Positions 43,231 through 52,424 of a DNA stretch of 64,000 nucleotides are shown here, piece by piece. Every line of letters starts with the position of its first letter. Position 1 is the first letter of the stretch. The position numbers and the translations under genes were made by a program. The notes beneath the pieces are model-generated. The model saw only the letters and a program-made list of their open reading frames with translations. It was not told where the DNA came from and did not search any database. Source of the stretch: Sphingomonas alpina (lineage in GTDB: Bacteria > Pseudomonadota > Alphaproteobacteria > Sphingomonadales > Sphingomonadaceae); the NCBI RefSeq assembly GCF_014490665.1, contig NZ_CP061038.1, forward strand, positions 1,736,001-1,800,000, read 5' to 3'.

Positions 43231-44457
43231 TTATCCTGCGATCAGAAGGCCATGATGCTTCTTGCCGGCCGACACCTGCACCGGATCGGCGCCGACCGCG
43301 ATGATCAGGGCCTCGTCACTGACCTTGTCTGCGCCGACGCGCGCGCCCCCGCCCTTGATCAGGCGGCGTGCCTCGCCCTTCGATGCGCAGAAGCCGAGAC
43401 CGATCAGCGCGTCGACGATCGACACCTCTCCAGTGACGGTGAAGCTGGGCAGCGAGCCGCCGGCCGACCCTTCCTCGAAGGTCCGGCGGGCGGTTTCCGC
43501 CGCCTCCGCTGCCGCCGCCTCGCCGCGGCACATTGCGGTCGCGGCATTGGCGAGGATCTTCTTGGCCTCGTTGATCTCGGCGCCCTGCAGCGCCTCCAGC
43601 CTGGCGATCTCGTCGAGCGGAAGATCGGTGAACAAGCGCAGGAAGCGCCCGACATCGCGGTCGTCGGTGTTGCGCCAGAACTGCCAGTAATCGAAATGCG
43701 GCAGCTGATCCTCGTGCAGCCACACCGCGCCCGACATGGTCTTGCCCATCTTGCCGCCGTCCGCCGTGGTGATCAGCGGGGTGGTGATGCCATAGACCTC
43801 GGTCCCGTCCATGCGGCGCGACAATTCGATGCCATTGACGATATTACCCCATTGATCCGAGCCGCCCATCTGCAGCCGGCAGCCGGCACGGCGCGAGAGC
43901 TCCAGAAAGTCATAGGCCTGGAGGATCATGTAGTTGAATTCGAGGAAGCTCAGCGATTGCTCGCGGTCCAGGCGCAGCTTGACCGAATCAAAGCTGAGCA
44001 TGCGGTTGACCGAGAAATGCTGTCCCACGTCGCGCAGGAATGGAATATATTCGAGCTTGTCGAGCCAGTCGGCATTGTCGACCATGACCGCATCGGTCGG
44101 CCCATCCCCGAAGGTCAGGAACCGTTCGAAGATGCGGCGGATCGACCGGACATTGGCGTTGATGCCGTCATGATCGAGCAGCTTGCGCGATTCCTCCTTG
44201 AAACTCGGATCGCCGATCTTGCCGGTGCCGCCACCCATCAGCACGATCGGCTTGTGGCCCGATTGCTGAAGCCGACGCAGCAGCATGATCTGCACCAGGC
44301 TGCCGACATGCAGCGACGGCGCGGTCGGATCGAAGCCGATATAGCCGGGCACGATCTGGCGCGCGGCTAACTCATCCAGGGCATCTATGTCCGTGGTCTG
44401 GTGAATATAGCCGCGCTCGCGGAGCGACAGAATGAGTTTGGAAGTATGGAGTGTCAT
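43231..44457 (-). CDS. tyrS: Tyrosine--tRNA ligase
   Basis: Charges tRNA-Tyr. The 408-residue protein has the class I HIGH-type motif HVGS at residues 50-53 ([13 protein letters not shown]), the tyrosine pocket [11 protein letters not shown], the KMSKS-type loop KMGKT at 236-240 and a C-terminal S4 RNA-binding domain (about 345-408). The ATG at 44457 matches family starts; a longer frame to 44634 runs into the dispersed repeat upstream. It lies downstream of the nlpD-like gene on the same strand. Confidence 0.97.
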   Translation of the reverse strand: MTLHTSKLILSLRERGYIHQTTDIDALDELAARQIVPGYIGFDPTAPSLHVGSLVQIMLLRRLQQSGHKPIVLMGGGTGKIGDPSFKEESRKLLDHDGINANVRSIRRIFERFLTFGDGPTDAVMVDNADWLDKLEYIPFLRDVGQHFSVNRMLSFDSVKLRLDREQSLSFLEFNYMILQAYDFLELSRRAGCRLQMGGSDQWGNIVNGIELSRRMDGTEVYGITTPLITTADGGKMGKTMSGAVWLHEDQLPHFDYWQFWRNTDDRDVGRFLRLFTDLPLDEIARLEALQGAEINEAKKILANAATAMCRGEAAAAEAAETARRTFEEGSAGGSLPSFTVTGEVSIVDALIGLGFCASKGEARRLIKGGGARVGADKVSDEALIIAVGADPVQVSAGKKHHGLLIAG

Positions 44458-44496
44458 GACGGTGGCGCGCTTAGCATGGAGCGCTCCGCTGTTGTA

Positions 44497-44544
44497 CCCC
44501 CGCGAAGGCTGGGGTCCAGTCTGGGCTCCCGCCTTCGCGGGAGC
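44497..44544. repeat. Dispersed hairpin repeat ('cccgcgaaggcgggagc' family)
   Basis: CCCCGCGAAGGC (44497 onward) and GCCTTCGCGGGAGC (44531-44544) form an imperfect hairpin between the nlpD-like gene and tyrS. The same family recurs at 52273-52358 and, more divergent, at 62221-62325. Common intergenic repeat; no specific function known. Confidence 0.75.
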
Positions 44545-44551
44545 ACAAAAC

Positions 44552-45628
44552 CTATGGCCCCGGCAACTGCCCGAGCGGATCGACCGGTGTGCGTCCCTTG
44601 CGCATCTCGAAATGGAGCTCGGGCCGGTCGGCAAAGCCCGAATCGCCCGACATCGCCACGGTCTGGCCCTTCTTCACCGCCTGGCCGCGCTGGACGAGCA
44701 ATTGGCTGGCATGGCCGTAAACGGTGGTCCAGCCATCGCCATGCTTGAGGATCACCAGCCCGCCAAGTGCGGCGATCTCGTCGCCGGCATAGGCGACGAC
44801 GCCGTCCGCCGCGGCCAGGATCGGCGTGTCGACCGGCACTGCGATCTTGATGCCGTTATTCTTCTCGCCGCTTGCGCCGGGGCCGAAACGACCGACCAGG
44901 CGGCCATGGACCGGCCAGGCAAAGGCGCCGCGCAATCGCGCCGGCTCGGCAATGGCGGCGTTCGACGGCAGGACCCGGCCCGACGACGGCGCCGGACGCG
45001 CCGGGCGCTGATGGGCGGCCAGCGCCGGCTCCCCACCGGTCAGGATGTCGTCGACGTCGAGCCGGAACGCTGCGGCGCGCTCCTCGATACTTGCCTTGCC
45101 GCTTGAGGCGCTGGGGATCAGCACGCGCATGCCGACGCGCAGGACATAGGGCTCGCTCAGGTCATTGGCGGCAATGATTCGCGACCAGTCGATGCCATAG
45201 GCACGCGCAATGGCGATACCGGTTTCCCCGGCGCGGACGAGGTGATAGCGGCCGGCCGGAATCTCCAGCTGCTGACCCGGGCGAATCAGATAGGGTGGGC
45301 GCATGCCATTGGCGCGGGCGATCGCCTCCGACCCCGAACCGGTGCGGTCGGCGATGCCGCGCAGCGTGTCGCCGGACCGGACGATGTAGATCGTCGCGCC
45401 GATCGAGCGTGCGTCGGCCGTCACCGGACGCGCCTGCCAGGCGGGCGGGGCGCTGGGCAGTTGCTGAACACCTTCATCGAGGCGGTGCCGTTCATAGGTG
45501 TCGCCGGACTGCGACTCGTTATAATCCGGGTAGCGCCGTGGCTCCGGTCGATCCCCGCCGGGAATACATGCGCCCACCAGCAATAGCGCCGCGAGCGGCG
45601 CAACGCCGTATCCGATACCTGCCCCCAT
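44552..45628 (-). CDS. NlpD-like LysM/M23 lipoprotein
   Basis: A 358-residue cell-envelope protein with a signal peptide ending in the lipobox LLLVGAC (Cys21), two LysM peptidoglycan-binding domains (about residues 79-125 and 127-172) and a C-terminal LytM/M23 domain (about 255-355: [32 protein letters not shown]). The first zinc ligand His of active M23 enzymes is replaced (NGIKIAV where HxxxD is expected), so it is probably a non-catalytic activator of murein amidases, as NlpD is in Escherichia coli. The serS-surE-nlpD-like order parallels surE-nlpD linkage elsewhere. Confidence 0.88.
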   Translation of the reverse strand: MGAGIGYGVAPLAALLLVGACIPGGDRPEPRRYPDYNESQSGDTYERHRLDEGVQQLPSAPPAWQARPVTADARSIGATIYIVRSGDTLRGIADRTGSGSEAIARANGMRPPYLIRPGQQLEIPAGRYHLVRAGETGIAIARAYGIDWSRIIAANDLSEPYVLRVGMRVLIPSASSGKASIEERAAAFRLDVDDILTGGEPALAAHQRPARPAPSSGRVLPSNAAIAEPARLRGAFAWPVHGRLVGRFGPGASGEKNNGIKIAVPVDTPILAAADGVVAYAGDEIAALGGLVILKHGDGWTTVYGHASQLLVQRGQAVKKGQTVAMSGDSGFADRPELHFEMRKGRTPVDPLGQLPGP

Positions 45629-45665
45629 GGCTCTTCCCCCAAGCCAGCCCCCCGGCTGGTTGTCC

Positions 45666-46430
45666 CTAGGTAAACGCCGCGTTCAGCATGTCGAGTGATT
45701 CATGATGGGTCAGATCGAGATGGAGGGGCGTAACCGCGATAAAACCCTCGGCAATCGCCTCCAGATCGGTTGAATGTGCCGGCGTCTCCACCGTCGGGCC
45801 AAGCGCGAACCAGTGATATTCATAGCCGCGCGGGTCGCGATTGGTGACGATCTGCAACCGGCCATAGTCGCGCAGGCCCTGATTGGCGATGCGAATGCCT
45901 TTCACGTCCGCGGCGGGCCCAGCCGGGAAGTTGATGTTGACCAGGGTACGCGGCGCGAGCGGCGCATTGATCAGCGGACGCAGCACGCGCTCGCCCCAGG
46001 CGACGGCTGCCTCGAACGGCACCGTGTCGCCCATGCCTTCGCGGCTATAGACCTGGCTCAGCGCGATCGAGCGCACCCCGGCCAGTGCGCCTTCCATCGC
46101 GGCGGAGACGGTACCCGAATAGGTTACGTCCTCGGCGAGGTTCGCGCCGCGATTGACCCCCGACAGGATCAGGTCGGGCGGGCTGTCTTTCATGATCCGC
46201 GCGATCGCCATCATCACCGCGTCGGTCGGCGTGCCGGCGACGGCGAAACGCTTGTCGCCATGTCGGCGAATGCGAATCGGCCGGCTCAGCGTCAGCGAAT
46301 GCCCGGCGCCCGACTGTTCCTCCGACGGTGCCACGATCCAGACATCGTCGGAGAATTTCGCCGCGATCTCCTCCAGCACCTTGAGGCCGGGGGCATGATA
46401 GCCGTCGTCATTGGTCAGCAGGATGCGCAT
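45666..46430 (-). CDS. surE: 5'/3'-nucleotidase SurE
   Basis: Metal-dependent nucleoside monophosphate phosphatase active in stationary-phase survival. The 254-residue protein begins with the family hallmark ILLTNDDG (metal ligands Asp8/Asp9), followed by VAPSEEQSGAGHSLT and SGVNRGANLAEDVTYSGTVSAAMEG, all conserved. Its ATG shares one base with the serS stop codon (46430), showing translational coupling, and the nlpD-like gene follows 37 bp downstream. Confidence 0.96.
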   Translation of the reverse strand: MRILLTNDDGYHAPGLKVLEEIAAKFSDDVWIVAPSEEQSGAGHSLTLSRPIRIRRHGDKRFAVAGTPTDAVMMAIARIMKDSPPDLILSGVNRGANLAEDVTYSGTVSAAMEGALAGVRSIALSQVYSREGMGDTVPFEAAVAWGERVLRPLINAPLAPRTLVNINFPAGPAADVKGIRIANQGLRDYGRLQIVTNRDPRGYEYHWFALGPTVETPAHSTDLEAIAEGFIAVTPLHLDLTHHESLDMLNAAFT

Positions 46431-47707
46431 CAGGCGGCTTCCAGCCGGTTCAATCCCTTGAGATAGGGCTGCAGCACATCAGGGATCGCGACCGACCCGT
46501 CCTCCTGCTGGTAATTCTCCAGCACCGCGACCAGCGTCCGGCCGACCGCCAGGCCCGAGCCATTGAGCGTGTGGACGAAGCGAGTCGCCTTCTCGCCCTC
46601 GGGGCGGTAGCGCGCATTCATGCGCCGCGCCTGGAAATCGGTGCAGGTCGAGCAGCTCGAAATCTCGCGATACTGGTTCTGCCCGGGCAGCCAGACTTCG
46701 AGGTCGTACGTCCGCGCGGCAGTGAAACCCATATCGCCGGTGCACAGCTTCATGCGGCGGAAGGGCAGGCCAAGCGCGTCGAGCAGCCCTTCGGCGCATG
46801 CGGTCATGCGCTCATGCTCGGCCTCCGACATGTCGGGGGTGACGATCGAGACCATCTCGACCTTTTCGAACTGGTGCTGACGAATATAGCCGCGCGTGTC
46901 GCGCCCCGCGGCGCCGGCTTCGGAGCGGAAACAAGGCGTCAGCGCAGTGAAGCGCAGCGGCAGCTCGCCCTCGGCCAGTATCTTGTCGGCAACGATATTG
47001 GTCAGGCTGACTTCGGCGGTCGGGATCAGCCAGCGGCCATCGGTGGTGCGGAACAGATCTTCGGCGAATTTGGGCAGCTGCCCGGTGCCGAAGACCGCAT
47101 TGTCGCGAACCAGCAGCGGTGGCACGCACTCCTCATAGCCATGCTGGCCGCTCAGCGTGTCGAGCATGAACTGTCCCAGCGCGCGGCTGAGTTTCGCGGC
47201 CGCGCCGCGCACCAGCGTGAAGCGCGTTCCGGACATCGCCGCGCCGGTCTCGAAATCGAGCCCGAGCGCCGGGCCGATCGCATCATGTTCTTTCGGCGCA
47301 AAGGCAAAGACCGTTGGCGTGCCGCGCGCGTGGACGAGTGCATTGTCCTCCTCGTCGGTGCCCTGCGGCACGTCGGCGAGCGGCAGGTTGGGCAGCGCGG
47401 CAAGCTGGCTGTTCAGCGCTTCGCCCAGTTCCTTCTCCTCGGCCTCGATCGCCGGCAGCCGTTCCTTCAGCACGGCAACTTCGGCCATGAGCGTCGTCGC
47501 GGTCGCTTCATCCTTCGCCGCCTTTGCGGCACCGATCGCCTTGCTCGCTTCGTTACGCCGGGCCTGTCCGGCCTGGGCTTCGGTGATCAATGCGCGGCGG
47601 CGTTCGTCGAGCGACACCAGTTCGGCGGCATGCGGCGACAGGCCGCGCTTTGCCAGCGCGCCGTCAAAAGCTTCGGGGTTTTCGCGGATCAGACGGATAT
47701 CATGCAT
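46430..47707 (-). CDS. serS: Serine--tRNA ligase
   Basis: Charges tRNA-Ser and tRNA-Sec. The 425-residue class II synthetase has the N-terminal long coiled-coil tRNA-binding arm (about residues 30-100), motif 2 ([25 protein letters not shown]) and motif 3 ([19 protein letters not shown]). [15 protein letters not shown] is the usual serine-binding loop. It is the first gene of a leftward operon with surE and the nlpD-like gene and is divergent from the host-attachment-family gene. Confidence 0.97.
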   Translation of the reverse strand: MHDIRLIRENPEAFDGALAKRGLSPHAAELVSLDERRRALITEAQAGQARRNEASKAIGAAKAAKDEATATTLMAEVAVLKERLPAIEAEEKELGEALNSQLAALPNLPLADVPQGTDEEDNALVHARGTPTVFAFAPKEHDAIGPALGLDFETGAAMSGTRFTLVRGAAAKLSRALGQFMLDTLSGQHGYEECVPPLLVRDNAVFGTGQLPKFAEDLFRTTDGRWLIPTAEVSLTNIVADKILAEGELPLRFTALTPCFRSEAGAAGRDTRGYIRQHQFEKVEMVSIVTPDMSEAEHERMTACAEGLLDALGLPFRRMKLCTGDMGFTAARTYDLEVWLPGQNQYREISSCSTCTDFQARRMNARYRPEGEKATRFVHTLNGSGLAVGRTLVAVLENYQQEDGSVAIPDVLQPYLKGLNRLEAA

Positions 47708-47802
47708 GGGCGCAGGCTATGGCGGCGTGACGGACGACGCGCAACCCGCAGGGAGGCCGGCGCGTTACCCTGACCGATATCAATGATCGGAAAGGCCATT
47801 TC

Positions 47803-48243
47803 ATGCAGGTTTCGCACAACGCCGTCGTCCTCGTCGCTGATGGACGCGAGATGCTCTTTCTGCGCAACGAAGGCGATGCGACCCATCCGAATCTGGTGGT
47901 TGAAAATGCCCTGGAGCAGGTCAATCCATCGGACGGCGCTCAGAAGACCGACCATGCCGGGCGTTCATCATCGAGCGTTGGCGGCGGGCAGAATTCGATG
48001 CAGGAAGTGGACTTTCACCAGCAGGAGGAGGATCGCTTCGCGGCCGACACCGCCGATCTGCTCAAGCGCCGCGCGCTGGCCAATGATTTCGAATCGTTGA
48101 TCGTCATCGCACCACCCCGAACGCTGGGTGAACTGCGCAAACATTATCACAAGGAAGTCAGCTTGCGGCTGACCGCCGAGCTCGACAAGGATCTGACCGG
48201 CCATCCGATCGATCGGATCGAGGCGGCGTTGCAGGCCGCCTGA
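47803..48243 (+). CDS. Host attachment family protein
   Basis: A 146-residue protein of the Host_attach family (PF10116), named from an Agrobacterium gene linked to plant attachment; the fold relates to release-factor-like baeRF proteins, so an RNA or ribosome role is possible. Family features seen: an early VVLVADGREMLFLRNEG, an F-A-A-D-T-A-D-L-L helix and the late VIAPPRTLGELRKHYHKEV with ELDKDLTGHP. There is no signal peptide, so it is cytosolic. It is followed by a strong terminator. Confidence 0.85.
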   Translation: MQVSHNAVVLVADGREMLFLRNEGDATHPNLVVENALEQVNPSDGAQKTDHAGRSSSSVGGGQNSMQEVDFHQQEEDRFAADTADLLKRRALANDFESLIVIAPPRTLGELRKHYHKEVSLRLTAELDKDLTGHPIDRIEAALQAA

Positions 48244-48250
48244 CACGAAA

Positions 48251-48282
48251 AAGCTCCCGCGCAAACACGCGGGAGCTTTTTT
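48251..48282. terminator. Intrinsic terminator
   Basis: AGCTCCCGCG and CGCGGGAGCT form a 10-bp perfect stem with a short loop, preceded by GAAAA and followed by six T on the plus strand. It ends the host-attachment-family transcript and, through the A run on the other side, probably the convergent Ser-rich gene also. Confidence 0.92.
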
Positions 48283-48308
48283 GATCTGAGCCGTCGACCG
48301 GCGGATGA

Positions 48309-49147
48309 TCAGGCCGCGACGGTGGTTTTCCTGGCGAAGCGCCGGCGTGCCACGAGCGCCGCTGCCGCTGCGCCGAACAGCAGGACCATCGGCGGCGCCG
48401 GGACGGGCGATGGGGTGCCGCCATTGCTGCCGGTGCTGCCGTTGCTGTTGCCGCAATGCCGGCACCAGCCGCCATTCGAACTCCAGCCGCCATTGCTGCT
48501 CCAGTTGCCCGAGCTGGTGGACGACGAATTGCTGCTGCTCGTCGAGGCGGAGGTCGACGCCGATGTCGATGCGGACGTCGAGGCCGAGGTCGATACGTTT
48601 CCGCTCGACGAACTCGTGCTGGTGCTCGTCACGCCACCCGTACTGGTGCTGGTGGACGAGCCGCCCGATGAGGTGCTGGTCGACGATCCGCCGCTCGAGG
48701 TCGAGCCACCGCTCGAGGTGGACGAGATGACGATCCCGCCGCTGCCGCTCGATCCGCCGCCGCCGAAGAAGCCGCCGGCAAAGAAACCGCCGCCGCCGCC
48801 GAAGCCGCCACCGCCGACAACGGCTGCGCCGCCGCCGCCGCCGCCACCGACCGGCATCTCGCCGCTCGACCCGGCAAACGCCACGGGGGAAGGGGGATGG
48901 GGGCACCCTGACTGGTCACCGTGACGACCGCGGGCGGACAGGCTGCACGCGTTTGCGTCACGACTCGGCGTACCTTGCTCACCGGGCGTTTCACCGCCAC
49001 GCGGCGAACCACGCGCTTGGTAACTGTTTTCGTTGCGTAGACCTGTCGCGTCTTCGCACCTTCCGCGACGTGCACTGCACCGCCACCGATCAGCGCGCCA
49101 CCGCAAGCGCAGGCGCACAATTTTGCCAAGGCCATCCGCACAGACAT
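48309..49147 (-). pseudogene. Ser/Gly-rich surface protein with PEP-CTERM-like tail, frameshifted
   Basis: The N-terminal frame (from ATG 49147) encodes a signal-peptide-like start (MSVRMALAKLCACACGGAL) and a Lys/Arg/Val-rich segment; the continuing protein is in a different frame from about 48900 onward. That part has a poly-Gly region, long Ser/Thr tracts (STSASTSASTS), a Trp/Cys segment and a C-terminal sorting tail: PVPAPP, a hydrophobic helix (MVLLFGAAAAALV) and RRR. This matches the plan of PEP-CTERM/exosortase substrates, although the motif is PVPAPP. The shift lies among three runs of five C on the coding strand, so a one-base homopolymer error is likely; restored length is about 279 residues. 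Confidence 0.7.
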
Positions 49148-49594
49148 GATGTCACTCTTTCGTTACTGGTCCGGCTGCACCAGATCCGGATCCATTGCAG
49201 CTGGATTGCCGCTATTGCCCAAAGGGACCAACAAACTATTAAGTTCAAGCTCGTTAACCATTGTTCGAGCGATGAAATGACGAATTCGTGGCGTTGCTGC
49301 GTCATTAGTTTCGTTAACGTGCCAAGTCGGCACAGTTCATCGATTAATACTAATCGAGTGTTAAGGTTTAAGGTTAACGACGGCGGGCGCTCAGCAAAGC
49401 GGCGGTGATCCGGCGGGTTCACAAAAATGCAATGAGATGGCGGTTAAGGGCGCGTCGAAACAATCGAACCATTTCAGTGAGTCGGTTGCTTGTGGTGTGA
49501 GAACGGCATGTCTATAGGCGCGGTCATCACTGGGGCAGGATAGGGGCGGTCCGGAGATGCGCAAAAGCATCGTGTTGACCGACAGGAGAGTGGG
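49148..49594. other. Gene-free stretch upstream of dksA
   Basis: 447 bp with no supported gene. It is AT-richer than its surroundings and contains several GTTAA boxes (near 49252, 49312, 49360 and 49373), an inverted repeat TCGATTA-atac-TAATCGA (49340-49357) and AATGACG/CGTCATT arms (49280 and 49304 areas). The GTTAA spacing does not match a CtrA box. It must hold the promoters of dksA and of the divergent Ser-rich gene; I cannot place them exactly. Confidence 0.5.
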
Positions 49595-50062
49595 ATGGCG
49601 ACGGTCTTGAATCGATTGGACGAATCCGAGGAACCAGGCGCCATTGCGGCGAACGGCACGACTGACGGCTATCGCCCCAGTGCGGATGAGCCGTTTATGA
49701 ATGAGCGCCAGCAGGACTATTTTCGCGGCAAGCTGCACCAATGGAAGGATGCGATCCTGCGCGAGGCGGCGGGCACGCTGAGCCAGTTGCAGGTCGATTC
49801 GCTGCGTGAGGCCGATCTGACCGATCGGGCATCGAGCGAAACCGACTGGTCGATCGAACTGCGTACGCGCGACCGTCAGCGCAAGCTGATCTCCAAGATC
49901 GATGCCGCGCTGCGTCGCATCGACGAGGGCGAATATGGCTATTGCGAGGTCACCGGCGAGCCGATCTCGCTCGCCCGGCTCGAAGCGCGCCCGATCGCGA
50001 CCATGACGGTGGAAGCGCAGGAGCGTCACGAGCGTCACGAAAAAGTGTCACGCGAAGACTGA
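49595..50062 (+). CDS. dksA: RNA polymerase-binding transcription factor DksA
   Basis: Binds in the RNA polymerase secondary channel and, with ppGpp, adjusts rRNA, amino-acid and stress promoters. The 155-residue protein has the coiled-coil (about residues 45-115) with its acidic tip EADLTDRASSETD and the zinc-finger region GYCEVTGEPISLARLEARPIATMT. Only one of the four zinc cysteines of the enterobacterial protein remains, as in many alphaproteobacterial DksA proteins, so zinc binding is doubtful. ACAGGAGAGTGGG precedes the ATG. Confidence 0.94.
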   Translation: MATVLNRLDESEEPGAIAANGTTDGYRPSADEPFMNERQQDYFRGKLHQWKDAILREAAGTLSQLQVDSLREADLTDRASSETDWSIELRTRDRQRKLISKIDAALRRIDEGEYGYCEVTGEPISLARLEARPIATMTVEAQERHERHEKVSRED

Positions 50063-50149
50063 TTCGGATCGTTTCGCGCAATCTCTTAAGCGATTCGATA
50101 CGAATTTCTGGTCTATCGGGTGCCGAACGGAGGTTGGCGCGAGCACCCT

Positions 50150-50527
50150 ATGGACCAGTTGCCCTATGATCCTTTTAGCGGACTGGCCGCTGACGACCCG
50201 GCGCGCAACCGCAACGAGGCGCGCGACAGCCTGTTCCTGATGGCTGATTTCCGCATCGCCGGCAGCAATGAGATTCAGCATGTCCGCGTTCGCAACCTTT
50301 CGGCCGGTGGCCTGATGGCTGAATTGGCCAATGGCTTGCCACAGGGGCTCGATGTCGAATTCGATGTTCGCGGGATCGGCTGGGTGTCGGGCAAGATCGC
50401 CTGGTCCGCCGCCGGCCGGGTCGGCGTTGCCTTTTCTCACCCGATCGATCCGATGCTGGCGCGCAAGCCTGTCGGCCAGGGCACCAAGACGCCGGTTTTC
50501 GTCAAGCCGATCCTGACGCGACGCTGA
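50150..50527 (+). CDS. PilZ domain protein
   Basis: A 125-residue single-domain PilZ protein. The arginine region RNRNEARDSLF and the NxSxxG motif (NLSAGGLM) mark the cyclic-di-GMP site, followed by VEFDVRGIGWVSGKIAW. The ATG at 50150 is used; a GTG at 50120 is possible. It lies 87 bp after dksA on the same strand and may be co-transcribed. Confidence 0.85.
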   Translation: MDQLPYDPFSGLAADDPARNRNEARDSLFLMADFRIAGSNEIQHVRVRNLSAGGLMAELANGLPQGLDVEFDVRGIGWVSGKIAWSAAGRVGVAFSHPIDPMLARKPVGQGTKTPVFVKPILTRR

Positions 50528-50968
50528 GTTCCTCCTTTACGCAGGAGCACGATTTCGACCCGAGCATCTGGCATGCCGATGCCGGGCGAACCTTCCCGAA
50601 AAATGAGTCCGAAACGGTAAAAGCGGCGCTTGCGCTCGCTCGTCTCGGCGAAACGCCTGGCCTGACGCAAGAGCGCTGCGCGGAATATGATTGGGCCGGG
50701 GTTGCGGTGGAGGCGCAACGCCATCCGATCTTGCCGGAGAAGCTGGCGCTGCAGTCATTTGTCGGTCGATATGGTCCCAACACTGTCACATTGGTCGATG
50801 GCGCATTGTGGTTCGGTCGGCCCAATCGCGCCACGCGCAAGCTGATTCCGCTGACGAACGAGCTTTTCGCCGTCGAGGGGTTCGATGTTTCGGGTGCGCT
50901 TCGGCAAGGATCTCATGGAGACCATCTGGATGGGTGACCCGGTGCCGCGCACTTTCCCGCGGAGCTGA
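50528..50968 (+). pseudogene. Remnant of a larger protein C-terminus, frameshifted
   Basis: Directly after the PilZ stop codon one frame is open from 50528 without a start and reads ALARLGETPGLTQ, CAEYDWAGVAVEAQ, LALQSFVGRYGPNTVTLVDGALWFG and KLIPLTNELFAVEGFD. This resembles the C-terminal accessory domain of exported peptidase or serine hydrolase proteins (typically 'YGPRTVTLEDGALYYQ...RLIPLS...FALEG...FRLRF'). Near 50890 the frame shifts and continues as FRVRFGKDLMETIWMGDPVPRTFPRS to a stop at 50966. The enzyme part is missing, so this is a decayed fragment. Confidence 0.55.
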
Positions 50969-51056
50969 TGCCGGCGGGGTGATCCAGATGTGATGATGTT
51001 GAGGCGGATGGCCGCCTGTCCCCGCGCGGGCAAACCCGCGCGAGGGGGACGCACGG

Positions 51057-51212
51057 CTATTGTGTGGTCATTTCCTCTTTGACGCGAAGTTTCTGCTTCT
51101 TGAGCGCCGCCAGTGCCACGGTATCGGGGAGTGGGCGTTGCGACTCGGCTGCGATCTTTTGATCGAGCACGGCGTGCTTGGCCTCAAGTGCCGAGAAATG
51201 CGCAGTTTGCAT
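51057..51212 (-). CDS. DUF465 (YdcH-like) small coiled-coil protein
   Basis: A 51-residue protein, MQTAHFSALEAKHAVLDQKI then a short Pro-containing turn and LAALKKQKLRVKEEM. The heptad pattern and final KKQKLRVKEE fit the DUF465/YdcH family of short coiled-coil proteins of unknown function. AAGGAGG at ideal distance precedes the ATG on the minus strand, strong support for so short a gene. It is divergent from a second family member 219 bp away. Confidence 0.82.
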   Translation of the reverse strand: MQTAHFSALEAKHAVLDQKIAAESQRPLPDTVALAALKKQKLRVKEEMTTQ

Positions 51213-51431
51213 GGAAGAAAGCCTCCTTCGTTGCTGGGCGGGGGAATGATTGAAACACGTTGATGACGAATTGTCTTCCTCGAATTTTCCGACAATCGAT
51301 GTGCCGAGGCGATTTTCACGGCGGGCCGTGCGACTGCCCCAAATGTGACGCATTCCCGGCCGGCTGCGATGACGACCGTTGCCGGTTCCCGGTCCGCATT
51401 CTAAGGATGGCGCGCAGGAAATGGGGAAAAG

Positions 51432-51629
51432 ATGGACGACACGCAGATCGCCAAGCGCCTGGAAATCCTGCGCATCGAGCACCGCGATCTCGACTCCGCG
51501 ATCGGCGCGCTGTTCGAAACGGGCTCGACCGACCAGCTCCAGCTCGCGCGACTGAAGAAGCGCAAACTGCGCCTGCGTGACGAGATCGGCATGCTCGAGG
51601 ATCAGATGATCCCGGATATCATCGCCTGA
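51432..51629 (+). CDS. DUF465 (YdcH-like) small coiled-coil protein
   Basis: A 65-residue protein starting MDDTQIAKRLEILRIEHRDLD, with ALFETGSTDQLQLARLKKRKLRLRDEI and a C-terminal extension MLEDQMIPDIIA. The LKKRKLRLRDEI segment aligns with LKKQKLRVKEEM of the divergent neighbour. Function is unknown for the family; a two-helix hairpin is expected. GAAATGGGGAAAAG precedes the ATG. Confidence 0.82.
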   Translation: MDDTQIAKRLEILRIEHRDLDSAIGALFETGSTDQLQLARLKKRKLRLRDEIGMLEDQMIPDIIA

Positions 51630-51733
51630 AGACTTACCGCGCGGGCACATTGCTCCGCTTTGGGACGCATTCGGGGAACAGGGCGCTCAAAAGATCTATG
51701 TCGTTAACACCTGGTTTATGTCACGTCAGGACC

Positions 51734-52195
51734 ATGCACGGCTTTGCCTCCGAAGCGCGGATCCACCGCAGGCTGATCGACACGCTCTATGTCGATGCGA
51801 TGGTGCTTGCGGACGAGGCGCGCAGCTATTTCGACGAAGGTGGGCGCGAAGAGCGCGAAACGCTCGATCCGCTGGCGCGGGTGTCCTTTTCCTGTGAATC
51901 GCTGAAGGTCACGACGCGGCTGATGCATATCATCGCCTGGCTGCTGACCCAGCGTGCGGTCGACGCCGGCGAATTGCAGGCGCGCGATGCGCTCGATCCG
52001 TCACGACGGCTCGGTCCCGCGCCGGTCAGCGATGCAGCGGCCATCCTGGCCATGCCGCCTCAGGCGCAAGCCCTGATCGCCTCGAGCACCGAACTCTATC
52101 GTCGCGTCGCACGGCTCGACGATGCCCAGGCCGACCAGCATGTGATGGAGAGCCCGGCGCGGTCGATGTTCGATCGGCTGGCGACGGCATTCTGA
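51734..52195 (+). CDS. DUF1465 family protein
   Basis: A 153-residue helical cytosolic protein of DUF1465, found in alphaproteobacteria. The block RRLIDTLYVDAMVLADEARSYFDEGG near the N-terminus and VSFSCESLKVTTRLMHIIAWLLTQRAVDAGEL are characteristic. The start is uncertain: ATG 51734 follows CAGGA, while ATG 51698 would add 12 residues. It follows a DUF465 gene by 104 bp. No enzymatic motif is present. Confidence 0.78.
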   Translation: MHGFASEARIHRRLIDTLYVDAMVLADEARSYFDEGGREERETLDPLARVSFSCESLKVTTRLMHIIAWLLTQRAVDAGELQARDALDPSRRLGPAPVSDAAAILAMPPQAQALIASSTELYRRVARLDDAQADQHVMESPARSMFDRLATAF

Positions 52196-52272
52196 TCGAC
52201 GGATCGCGCACGGCCCCTCCTTTGGCGAGGATAGGCTAAGGCGCCGAGGCTGAAATCGGATGCCTGAGCTAT

Positions 52273-52358
52273 CCCGTCATCCTCGGAAAAGCGAGGATCC
52301 CGCTTCTTCTACTAAGGGCGGGCAAGGCAGTGGGATCCCCGCTTTCGCGGGAATGACG
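52273..52358. repeat. Dispersed hairpin repeat ('cccgcgaaagcggg' family)
   Basis: CCCGTCATCCTCGGAAAAGC (52273 on) and GCTTTCGCGGGAATGACG (52341-52358) are the arms of an imperfect long hairpin. It belongs to the same common intergenic repeat family as 44497-44544 and is next to the 68-bp hairpin array in the same convergent gap (52196-52778, 583 bp, no gene). Confidence 0.75.
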
Positions 52359-52424
52359 ATGAAGATCGGCCTCAAGTCACTTTTACATAAGTGTTTGATA
52401 TATAACAAATTATCTTGGAATTCT

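Noticed and set aside
48322..48924. Pro-rich plus-strand ORF
   Set aside because: It is the complement of the Gly/Ser-rich minus-strand gene; poly-Gly and poly-Ser codons read backward give poly-Pro and Glu/Asp/Val runs. No start signal.
49252..49376. CtrA-type binding sites in the dksA upstream region
   Set aside because: Several GTTAA boxes are present but their spacing (9 or 11 bases between TTAA cores) does not match TTAA-N7-TTAA.
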